A stretch of 64,000 nucleotides of DNA, taken from NCBI GenBank assembly GCA_036227345.1, contig CP109468.1, positions 1,984,001 to 2,048,000 of the forward strand, written 5' to 3'. Numbering within the stretch: position 1 is the stretch's first letter; the number at the start of each line of letters is the position of its first letter. Both the position numbers and the translations under genes were made by a program. This stretch comes from Streptomyces sp. NBC_01463 (GTDB lineage Bacteria > Actinomycetota > Actinomycetes > Streptomycetales > Streptomycetaceae). Positions 58,312-64,000 of this stretch are shown here, piece by piece. The notes beneath the pieces are model-generated. The model was not told where the DNA came from. It did no database searches and was given only the letters and a program-made list of their open reading frames with translations.

Positions 58312-59268
58312 ATGCAGGCAGCACTCCAGACCCGTACCGGCAGACGAACGGCCGGTCCCGCGGCCCGCCGCTCGCGCACCGCGCTCGCCGCCGGGCTGCT
58401 CACCGCCGTCCTCGCGCTGAGCGGCTGCGGCGCGGCCGGTGACGACGGCGCGAGCTCCGACCGGCCCGCGCTCTCCGCCAAGCGGCAGGACAAGGCGGAC
58501 TCCGCGGCCGGGGAGGGGGAGGCCGACGGCAAGCAGGCACCCGCGAAGTCGGCGGAGCCGAAGAAGCCGGACCCGGCGTCCGCGCCGCACGTCATCCGCA
58601 CCGCGGCACTGTCCGTGCAGGTCAAGAGCGCCTCCAGGGCCGCCGCGAGCGCCCGGACCGTCGCGCAGGACGCGGGCGGTCTGGTCGCCGACGAGAGCAC
58701 CGAGCAGGTCGACGAGACGCACGACTCCTCGCATCTCGTCCTGCGGGTGCCCCAGGACGCGTACGACCGTGTGCTGCGGGAGCTCTCGGGGGCGGGGAAG
58801 CTCCTCTCCCGTACGTCGACCGCGAAGGACGTCACGGACCAGGTCGTCGACACCGACAGCCGGATCGCCACCCAGCGCGCCAGCGTGGCGCGGGTGCGCA
58901 AGCTGATGGACCGGGCCGACAGGCTCGCCGACGTGGTCACGCTGGAAGGCGAACTGAGCAGCCGTCAGGCGGCCCTGGAGTCGCTGCTCGCCCAGCAGGC
59001 CTCGCTGAAGGACCGTACGGGCATGGCCACGATCACGCTCGACCTGACGGAGCCGGAGACGGCCGCCGAGGACGACGACGAAGGTCCGGGGTTCCTGGAC
59101 GCCCTGTCGGGCGGCTGGGACGCCTTCGTGACGACGCTGCGGTGGATCGCGATGGTGCTGGGCGCCTCGGCCCCGTTCCTGGCCGTGGCCGCCGTGCTGC
59201 TGGTCCTGTGGCGGGTGCTGCTGCGCCGCCGGGGCAGGAGGGCGGGGGCGCCGCCGGCCGGCGAGTGA
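58312..59268 (+). CDS. DUF4349 lipoprotein
   Basis: A 318-residue lipoprotein. The lipobox LSGC has C39 as anchor; the long basic N-region is typical of Streptomyces. After a charged Lys/Pro/Ala spacer comes the DUF4349 domain (about 92-250): VIRTAALSVQVKSASRAAASA, LVLRVPQDAYDRVL and TDQVVDTDSRIATQRASVARVRKLM, including a coiled-coil stretch. A C-terminal membrane segment at about 275-305 ends in a basic tail (LRRRGRRAG), so both ends are near the membrane. DUF4349 proteins are cell-surface proteins of unknown role. Confidence 0.9.
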   Translation: MQAALQTRTGRRTAGPAARRSRTALAAGLLTAVLALSGCGAAGDDGASSDRPALSAKRQDKADSAAGEGEADGKQAPAKSAEPKKPDPASAPHVIRTAALSVQVKSASRAAASARTVAQDAGGLVADESTEQVDETHDSSHLVLRVPQDAYDRVLRELSGAGKLLSRTSTAKDVTDQVVDTDSRIATQRASVARVRKLMDRADRLADVVTLEGELSSRQAALESLLAQQASLKDRTGMATITLDLTEPETAAEDDDEGPGFLDALSGGWDAFVTTLRWIAMVLGASAPFLAVAAVLLVLWRVLLRRRGRRAGAPPAGE

Positions 59269-59273
59269 GGTCT

Positions 59274-59299
59274 CCCGGGGGCGCCGCGGCGCCCCCGGG
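59274..59299 (+). terminator. hairpin terminator after the DUF4349 gene
   Basis: CCCGGGGGCGCC (59274-59285) pairs with GGCGCCCCCGGG (59288-59299). The arms are nearly adjacent, so the loop opens to about 4-6 bases. It begins 6 bases after the stop. Confidence 0.75.
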
Positions 59300-59352
59300 T
59301 TCCGCCGCGCCGTAGCGTGGGCCCCTCGGACGGGGTGTCGAAGGGACCTGGC

Positions 59353-60741
59353 ATGGCGGCGGAACGACTGGTGGTCATCGGAGGCGACGCGGCGGGCATG
59401 TCGGCGGCGTCGCAGGCACGCCGGCTCAAGGGCCCGGACGAGCTGAGCATCACCGCCTTCGAGCGGGGCCACTTCACCTCGTACTCCGCCTGCGGCATCC
59501 CGTACTGGGTCGGCGGCGACGTGGAACAGCGGGACGACCTGATCGCCCGCACGCCCGAGGAGCACCGGGCCCGCGCCATCGACCTGCGCACGCGCACCGA
59601 GGTGACCGAGATCGACGTCGCCGGGCAGCGGGTGCGCTCGCTTGACCGGGACTCGGGCGAGAGCGCCTGGACCGGTTTCGACAAGCTGGTGATCGCGACG
59701 GGCGCCCGTCCGGTGCGGCCCGCGCTGCCCGGCATGGACGCGGCCGGGGTGCACGGTGTGCAGACGCTGGACGACGGGCAGGCCCTGCTGGACTCCCTGG
59801 ACCGGGCGGGCGGTGAGCGCCGGCGCGCGGTCGTCGTCGGCGCGGGCTACATCGGGGTCGAGATGGCCGAGGCGATGCTGAAGCGCGGCTTCGAGGTGAC
59901 CGTCCTCAACCGGGGCGAGCAGCCGATGGCGACGCTCGACCCCGACATGGGGCGTCTCGTCCACGACGCGATGGACGGGCTCGGGATCACGACGGTGAAC
60001 AGGGCCGCGGTCACCGCGATCCGCACCGGGCCGGACGGCCGGGTGGCCGCCGTCGAGACGGCCGACGCGTCCTACCCGGCGGACGTGGTGGTGCTCGGCA
60101 TCGGCGTCGAGCCGGAGACGGCACTGGCCCGGGCGGTCGGGCTGCCGCTCGGCCCGCACGGCGGGCTGCTCACCGATCTGTCGATGCGGGTCGTGGGCCA
60201 CGACAACATCTGGGCGGGCGGCGACTGCGTCGAGGTCCTGGACCTGGTGGCGGGCCGCACCCGGCACATCGCGCTGGGCACGCACGCCAACAAGCACGGC
60301 CAGATCATCGGTTCGAACGTGGGCGGCGGCTACGGCACGTTCCCCGGCGTGGTCGGCACCGCGGTGAGCAAGGTCTGCGACCTGGAGATCGCCAGGACCG
60401 GTCTGCGCGAGAAGGACGCCCGCGCGGTGGGCCTGCGGTTCGTCTCGGCGACGATCGAGTCGACGGGCCGGGCGGGCTACTACCCGGGGGCGCGGCCCAT
60501 GACGGTGAAGATGCTCGCGGAGTACCGCACGGGGCGGCTGCTGGGCGTGCAGATCGTGGGCCGGGACGGGGCGGCGAAGCGGGTGGACGTGGCGGCGGTG
60601 GCGCTCACCGCGGGAATGACGGTCGAGCGGATGACGTCGCTGGACCTGGGGTACGCGCCGCCGTTCTCGCCCGTCTGGGACCCGGTGCTGGTGGCGGCGC
60701 GCAAGACGGTGACGGCGCTGCGGCAGGCGGGCACCGCCTGA
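59353..60741 (+). CDS. CoA-disulfide reductase / NADH oxidase-like flavoprotein
   Basis: A 462-residue pyridine nucleotide-disulfide oxidoreductase. FAD site: VVIGGDAAGMSAASQARRL; NAD site: RAVVVGAGYIGVEMAEAM; a dimerisation domain follows from about 335. The redox cysteine C47 in SYSACGIPYWVGG is the single active-site cysteine of CoA-disulfide reductases and NADH oxidases/persulfide reductases. The C-terminal domain lacks a rhodanese extension. GAAGGG precedes the ATG. It may keep CoA or low-molecular-weight thiols reduced. It converges on hemE. Confidence 0.9.
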   Translation: MAAERLVVIGGDAAGMSAASQARRLKGPDELSITAFERGHFTSYSACGIPYWVGGDVEQRDDLIARTPEEHRARAIDLRTRTEVTEIDVAGQRVRSLDRDSGESAWTGFDKLVIATGARPVRPALPGMDAAGVHGVQTLDDGQALLDSLDRAGGERRRAVVVGAGYIGVEMAEAMLKRGFEVTVLNRGEQPMATLDPDMGRLVHDAMDGLGITTVNRAAVTAIRTGPDGRVAAVETADASYPADVVVLGIGVEPETALARAVGLPLGPHGGLLTDLSMRVVGHDNIWAGGDCVEVLDLVAGRTRHIALGTHANKHGQIIGSNVGGGYGTFPGVVGTAVSKVCDLEIARTGLREKDARAVGLRFVSATIESTGRAGYYPGARPMTVKMLAEYRTGRLLGVQIVGRDGAAKRVDVAAVALTAGMTVERMTSLDLGYAPPFSPVWDPVLVAARKTVTALRQAGTA

Positions 60742-60763
60742 GCGGCGCCCGCCTGCCCGTCGT

Positions 60764-61837
60764 TCAGCGTGCGGTGCTGGTGTGGACGTACTCGACGAGC
60801 CGCGACAGCGCGTCGGGGTCCATGTTCGGCATCACGCCGTGGCCCAGGTTGAAGATGTGGCCCTCCAGGCCCGCGGCGGCGTCCAGCACCTCCTGCGTCT
60901 TGGCCTCCACCGCGGCGGTCGGGGCGAAGAGCACGGCGGGGTCGAGGTTGCCCTGGAGCGCCTTGCCGGGGCCGACGCGGCGCGCGGCCTCGTCGAGCGG
61001 GACCCGCCAGTCGACGCCGACGACGTCCGCGCCGGCCTCGCCCATGAGGCCGAGCAGTTCACCGGTGCCGACACCGAAGTGGATGCGCGGGACGTCGTAC
61101 GACGCGACGGCGTCGAGGACCTTCGCGGAGGCGGGCAGCACCGAGCGGCGGTAGTCGGCGGGGGCCAGCGCGCCGACCCAGGAGTCGAAGAGCTGCACGG
61201 CGGAGGCGCCGGCCTCGATCTGGACCTTGAGGAAGGCGCCGGTGATGTCGGCGAGACGGTCGAGCAGGTCGGCCCAGAGCTCCGGGTCGCCGTACATCAG
61301 GGCCTTGGTGTGCTCGTGGTTGCGGGACGGGCCGCCCTCGACCAGGTAGCTGGCGAGGGTGAAGGGAGCGCCGGCGAAACCGATCAGCGGGGTGGAGCCC
61401 AGCTCCGCGGTGAGCAGGCCGATGGCCTCGGTGACGTACCAGACGTCCTCGGGGGTGAGATCGCGCAGCCGGGCCAGGTCGGCCCGCGAACGGATCGGTT
61501 CGGCGATCACCGGTCCGACGCCGGGCTTGATGTCGAGGTCGATGCCGATCGCCTTGAGCGGGACGACGATGTCGCTGAAGTAGACCGCGGCGTCGACCTT
61601 GTGGCGGCGCACGGGCTGCATCGTGATCTCGGCGACGAGCTCCGGCATCGTGCAGGACTCGAGCATCGGAATGCCTTCGCGCGCCTTCAGGTACTCGGGC
61701 AGCGAGCGTCCCGCCTGGCGCATGAACCAGACCGGCGTGTGCGGCACGGGCTCGCGCCTGCACGCCTTCAGGAACGCCGAGTCGTGGGTGGCGGGGGTCT
61801 TCGTCTGCTGGCCCGAGGGGCGGTCAATAGCACTCAC
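60764..61837 (-). CDS. hemE: uroporphyrinogen decarboxylase
   Basis: A 357-residue cytoplasmic enzyme that makes coproporphyrinogen III from uroporphyrinogen III. Signatures are [19 protein letters not shown] (conserved R-x-A-G-R) and [17 protein letters not shown]. The aspartate of [12 protein letters not shown] is the catalytic one. [12 protein letters not shown] near the end is also typical. The GTG at 61837 ([11 protein letters not shown]) is preferred over a GTG/ATG seven codons earlier, because homologues I know begin MSA. It feeds the hemY-hemQ pair located 4 kb away on the same strand. Confidence 0.95.
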   Translation of the reverse strand: MSAIDRPSGQQTKTPATHDSAFLKACRREPVPHTPVWFMRQAGRSLPEYLKAREGIPMLESCTMPELVAEITMQPVRRHKVDAAVYFSDIVVPLKAIGIDLDIKPGVGPVIAEPIRSRADLARLRDLTPEDVWYVTEAIGLLTAELGSTPLIGFAGAPFTLASYLVEGGPSRNHEHTKALMYGDPELWADLLDRLADITGAFLKVQIEAGASAVQLFDSWVGALAPADYRRSVLPASAKVLDAVASYDVPRIHFGVGTGELLGLMGEAGADVVGVDWRVPLDEAARRVGPGKALQGNLDPAVLFAPTAAVEAKTQEVLDAAAGLEGHIFNLGHGVMPNMDPDALSRLVEYVHTSTAR

Positions 61838-61929
61838 ACACAGAATCTTCGCACGCACACGGAATGAGCCCTGCCCCGCACGGGTGTCCTTCCGCGCGCG
61901 AGGCTCCGGTTCCGCCTACTCTTCCCGGC

Positions 61930-62586
61930 ATGGCTCCGGCGCAGGGACACTTCTCCGATCAATCCGATGGTGACAGCGAGGACAGTGCGGAGGGTGGTTC
62001 CGTCCCGCCCGCGTTCCGTTCGGCGGTGGACGCGCTGCGCTCGGCGCGGCTGCGCCCCGAACTGGAGGTGGAGCCGACGCGGCCGCCCAAACGGCTCGCT
62101 CCGTACGCGTACGCGCTGGAGGCGGCGGTCGTCGACGGCGAGGACGACCTCGCGGACGGGCGGCTCGTCCTGCTCCACGACCCGGACGGCCACGAGGCCT
62201 GGCAGGGCAACTTCCGGCTGGTGACGCTGGTGCGTGCCGAGCTGGAGCCGGAGATGGCCTCCGACCCGCTGCTGCCGGAGGTGTGCTGGTCGTGGCTGAC
62301 GGGAGCACTGGAGGCGCGCGGTCTGTCGTTCGGGGAGGCGGGCGGCACGGTCACCCGGGCGGGATCGCACTACTTCGGTGCGCTGGAGACGCGGCGGCCG
62401 GCCACACAGATCGAGATCCGGGCGTCCTGGACGCCGCGCGAGGGCCGCGGCGGGGTGCCGGACACGGCGGCGCACCTGATGGCGTGGGGCGACCTGCTGT
62501 GCCAGATCGCCGGCCTGCCGCCGTCGGGTCCCGTGGACGCGGCGGTGGTGACGCTGCCGCAGCGGCGCGGTCCGCAGGTCTCGTAG
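61930..62586 (+). CDS. DUF3000 family protein
   Basis: A 218-residue protein typical of actinobacteria. VPPAFRSAVDALRSARLRPELEVEP and LAPYAYALEAAV start the domain; GRLVLLHDPDGHEAWQGNFRLVTLVRAELEPEM is its most conserved part. The end has AAHLMAWGDLLCQIAGLPP. It contains no membrane segment or enzyme motif I recognise. It is divergent from hemE across 92 bases and is followed by a clear terminator. Confidence 0.9.
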   Translation: MAPAQGHFSDQSDGDSEDSAEGGSVPPAFRSAVDALRSARLRPELEVEPTRPPKRLAPYAYALEAAVVDGEDDLADGRLVLLHDPDGHEAWQGNFRLVTLVRAELEPEMASDPLLPEVCWSWLTGALEARGLSFGEAGGTVTRAGSHYFGALETRRPATQIEIRASWTPREGRGGVPDTAAHLMAWGDLLCQIAGLPPSGPVDAAVVTLPQRRGPQVS

Positions 62587-62648
62587 GCGTCCGCCCGCGC
62601 GAGCCCCCCGCTCCGGATTTCCGTTCCGGATCCGCGTCTCCGCGTCCA

Positions 62649-62675
62649 GGTTCCGTGACACAGCGTCACGGAACC
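62649..62675 (+). terminator. hairpin terminator after the DUF3000 gene
   Basis: A perfect 11-base-pair stem, GGTTCCGTGAC (62649-62659) with GTCACGGAACC (62665-62675), has a 5-base loop. A run of six T residues follows 19 bases later. Confidence 0.8.
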
Positions 62676-62867
62676 TCGCACAGTCACCGGCTCTTTTTTC
62701 GTACAATCGATCGCGCGTCCTATTTGCCCGAATTGTTACTCACCAAATCGTGATCTTCCTCTAAAGGAGCAGGGGTCTGCTGCCGAAGGAGTCAATGACC
62801 CTTCAAGCACGGTTCGCCCCGGCTTCATCCCCGAGCCGGCCCGTCCCGCCACTCCCCAGGAGGCCTG

Positions 62868-63530
62868 GTGTCCGTTCTCCTCGAGCAGCCCGCAAGCCTG
62901 GTCGCCTACCGCCCGAACAAGCCGACGGCCATGGTCGTCGTGGCCGACCCGCGCGTCCGTTCCACCGTCACCCGCCATCTGTGGGCACTCGGAGTACGTG
63001 ACGTCATCGAGGCGTCGTCCATCGCGGAGGCCCGCCCCCGCGTCGGCAACCCGCGCGACATCTGCGTAGCCGACGTCCACCTGCCCGACGGTTCCGGGCT
63101 GACCCTGCTGTCCGAAACCCGAGCCGCCGGCTGGCCGAACGGCCTCGCCCTCTCCGCCGCCGACGACATCGGCGCCGTGCGCAACGCCCTCGCGGGCGGC
63201 GTCAAGGGCTACGTCGTCACCGGCACCCGTACCAACATCGGCCACCCCACCCGTCCCGGCGTCGCACCCATCGGCGCCACCGCCGCCCGTATGCACCGCC
63301 GGCCCCCCGGCACCCCGAGCCACCCGGGCGGCTACCGCGAACTGTCCGGACGTGAGGTGGAGGTCCTGCGCCTCGTCGCCGAAGGACAGTCCAACAAGGC
63401 GATCGGCGTCTCCATGGGGCTGTCCGCCCTGACCGTCAAGAGCCACCTCGCCCGCATCGCCCGCAAACTCGGCACCGGGGACCGCGCAGGCATGGTCGCC
63501 GTCGCCCTGCGAACGGGCATCATCCACTGA
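62868..63530 (+). CDS. orphan response regulator with LuxR-type DNA-binding domain
   Basis: A 220-residue regulator. The receiver (about 20-125) has the phospho-acceptor D69 in CVADVHLPDGSG, the serine of ALSAADD and the lysine of VKGYVV. The usual acidic pair near the start is reduced to one (VVADPRVR), so magnesium binding may be weaker. A Pro-rich linker leads to a LuxR/NarL helix-turn-helix (LSGREVEVLRLVAEGQSNKAIG, then LSALTVKSHLARIARKLG). No sensor kinase is adjacent. GTG start with AGGAGG 5 bases upstream. The 281-base leader contains an A/T-rich stretch (about 62695-62765) that likely holds the promoter. Confidence 0.92.
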   Translation: MSVLLEQPASLVAYRPNKPTAMVVVADPRVRSTVTRHLWALGVRDVIEASSIAEARPRVGNPRDICVADVHLPDGSGLTLLSETRAAGWPNGLALSAADDIGAVRNALAGGVKGYVVTGTRTNIGHPTRPGVAPIGATAARMHRRPPGTPSHPGGYRELSGREVEVLRLVAEGQSNKAIGVSMGLSALTVKSHLARIARKLGTGDRAGMVAVALRTGIIH

Positions 63531-63594
63531 ATCCCGACGAAACCGCACCCCCGCCGGTGTGCAGAGATGCGGAACCGGCTGGATTACATGCATC

Positions 63595-63630
63595 GGCGCC
63601 CGTCGACGGATCATTCCGTCGACGGGCGCC
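63595..63630 (+). terminator. very strong hairpin terminator
   Basis: A perfect 16-base-pair stem, GGCGCCCGTCGACGGA (63595-63610) with TCCGTCGACGGGCGCC (63615-63630), has a TCAT loop. It lies between the response regulator and the ribonuclease D gene and should separate their transcripts. Confidence 0.9.
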
Positions 63631-63655
63631 GTACATACACAGATACCCTTGACAC

Positions 63656-64000
63656 GTGACCGACGCCCAAGAGACCGCAGCAGACACTTCACTGCGAACC
63701 ACCGGGGGCGCCCCCCCGGACGACGTCGCCCCGGCGCCGATCCCCTTGCTCGAACCGCGCGAGGGCATTCCACCGGTGGTGGCCTCCGACGATGCCCTGG
63801 CCGGGGTGATCGCGGCCTTCGCCGCGGGCACCGGCCCGGTGGCCGTCGACGCCGAGCGCGCCTCCGGCTACCGCTACGGGCAGCGCGCCTACCTCGTGCA
63901 GCTGCGCCGTGAGGGCGCGGGCAGCGCGCTCGTCGACCCGGTCGGCTGTCCCGACCTGTCCGGGCTCGGGGAGGCGCTGCGCGGAACCGAGTGGATCCTG
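63656..64000 (+). CDS. rnd: ribonuclease D family exonuclease, N-terminal part (cut by window edge)
   Basis: The first 115 codons of a DEDD-type 3'-5' exonuclease. A disordered acidic N-terminus is followed by PIPLLEPREGIPPVVASDDAL and VAVDAERASGYRYGQRAYLVQLRREG, which holds the first catalytic D-x-E pair and the R-Y-x-Q-R-A-Y-L-V-Q substrate strand typical of actinobacterial ribonuclease D. The HRDC domain should follow beyond the edge. Start is GTG. The 26 bases after the upstream hairpin would hold the promoter or very short leader. Confidence 0.9.
   Translation, partial: MTDAQETAADTSLRTTGGAPPDDVAPAPIPLLEPREGIPPVVASDDALAGVIAAFAAGTGPVAVDAERASGYRYGQRAYLVQLRREGAGSALVDPVGCPDLSGLGEALRGTEWIL

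Noticed and set aside
1..64000. CRISPR arrays, tRNA or rRNA genes, insertion sequences, prophage or integrase genes
   Set aside because: No regularly spaced repeats of 24-40 bases, no transposase or integrase-like protein and no tRNA-like cloverleaf was recognised; small RNAs cannot be excluded by eye.

Overview
This 64 kb window is a very GC-rich piece of an actinobacterial chromosome, almost certainly Streptomyces. Genes are dense and third codon positions are strongly G/C. GTG starts are common. The gene families fit: malto-oligosyltrehalose trehalohydrolase, HemQ with HemY, protein kinases fused to solute-binding domains, DUF3000, DUF4349, DUF1707-FHA, AIM24 and TIGR04222. From memory, the order from murC-msrB to hemE and ribonuclease D resembles the S. 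coelicolor SCO6030-SCO6060 region; I could not check this. I saw no rRNA or tRNA gene, CRISPR array, insertion sequence, integrase or prophage. The left edge cuts a dihydrolipoamide dehydrogenase gene and the right edge cuts a ribonuclease D gene.

Layout. 1-13 kb is general metabolism: lpd end, DUF1707-FHA, two GNATs, a GH1 beta-glucosidase divergent from treZ, an M24 aminopeptidase, a P-loop kinase, a VOC protein, the threonine-to-glycine operon tdh-kbl-lysR and an alpha/beta hydrolase. 13-18.2 kb (minus strand) is a signalling operon with a lipoprotein and two tandem Ser/Thr kinases, each fused to an extracellular LivK-like solute-binding domain. 18.3-20.4 kb holds a MarR regulator, a YciO/Sua5 protein and an unknown protein. 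20.4-26.4 kb is an island of five exported proteins: two RCC1 beta-propellers on one side, and on the other a helical Cys-containing protein and two paralogues that share a Cys-containing, aerolysin-like domain. 26.6-29 kb encodes a stand-alone GAP1-type (GTPase-associated protein 1) protein. 29-36 kb holds msrB-murC, a RibD-type reductase, zapE, an OsmC protein and a PhoX phosphatase.

36.2-47.3 kb is a carbohydrate catabolic cluster controlled by a LacI regulator: a mannonate-dehydratase-like enolase-superfamily enzyme, an ABC importer without its own ATPase, a Tat-exported clan-A-like glycosidase, an FAD oxidoreductase fused to a discoidin-like domain, and an NAD-dependent epimerase/uronate-dehydrogenase-like enzyme. 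Operator-like CGGGAACGTT sites lie upstream and one lies inside the binding-protein gene. 47-50.7 kb has a polysaccharide deacetylase and an operon AIM24 - ABC ATPase - frameshifted permease - small Zn-ribbon protein.

50.7-55.8 kb has a PTH2-type protein, a DUF4142 protein and the locus I find most interesting: a DUF692 (multinuclear iron oxygenase, MNIO) enzyme with a C-terminal DUF2063-like extension, directly followed by a TIGR04222-type membrane protein with a repetitive Gly-Ser-Ser-Cys tail, then a tail-less paralogue. This arrangement suggests a post-translationally modified, membrane-anchored Cys-rich tail. 55.9-62 kb carries late haem synthesis genes (hemQ, hemY/cgoX, hemE) with a DUF4349 lipoprotein and a CoA-disulfide-reductase-like flavoprotein. 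The window ends with DUF3000, an orphan LuxR-type response regulator and ribonuclease D.
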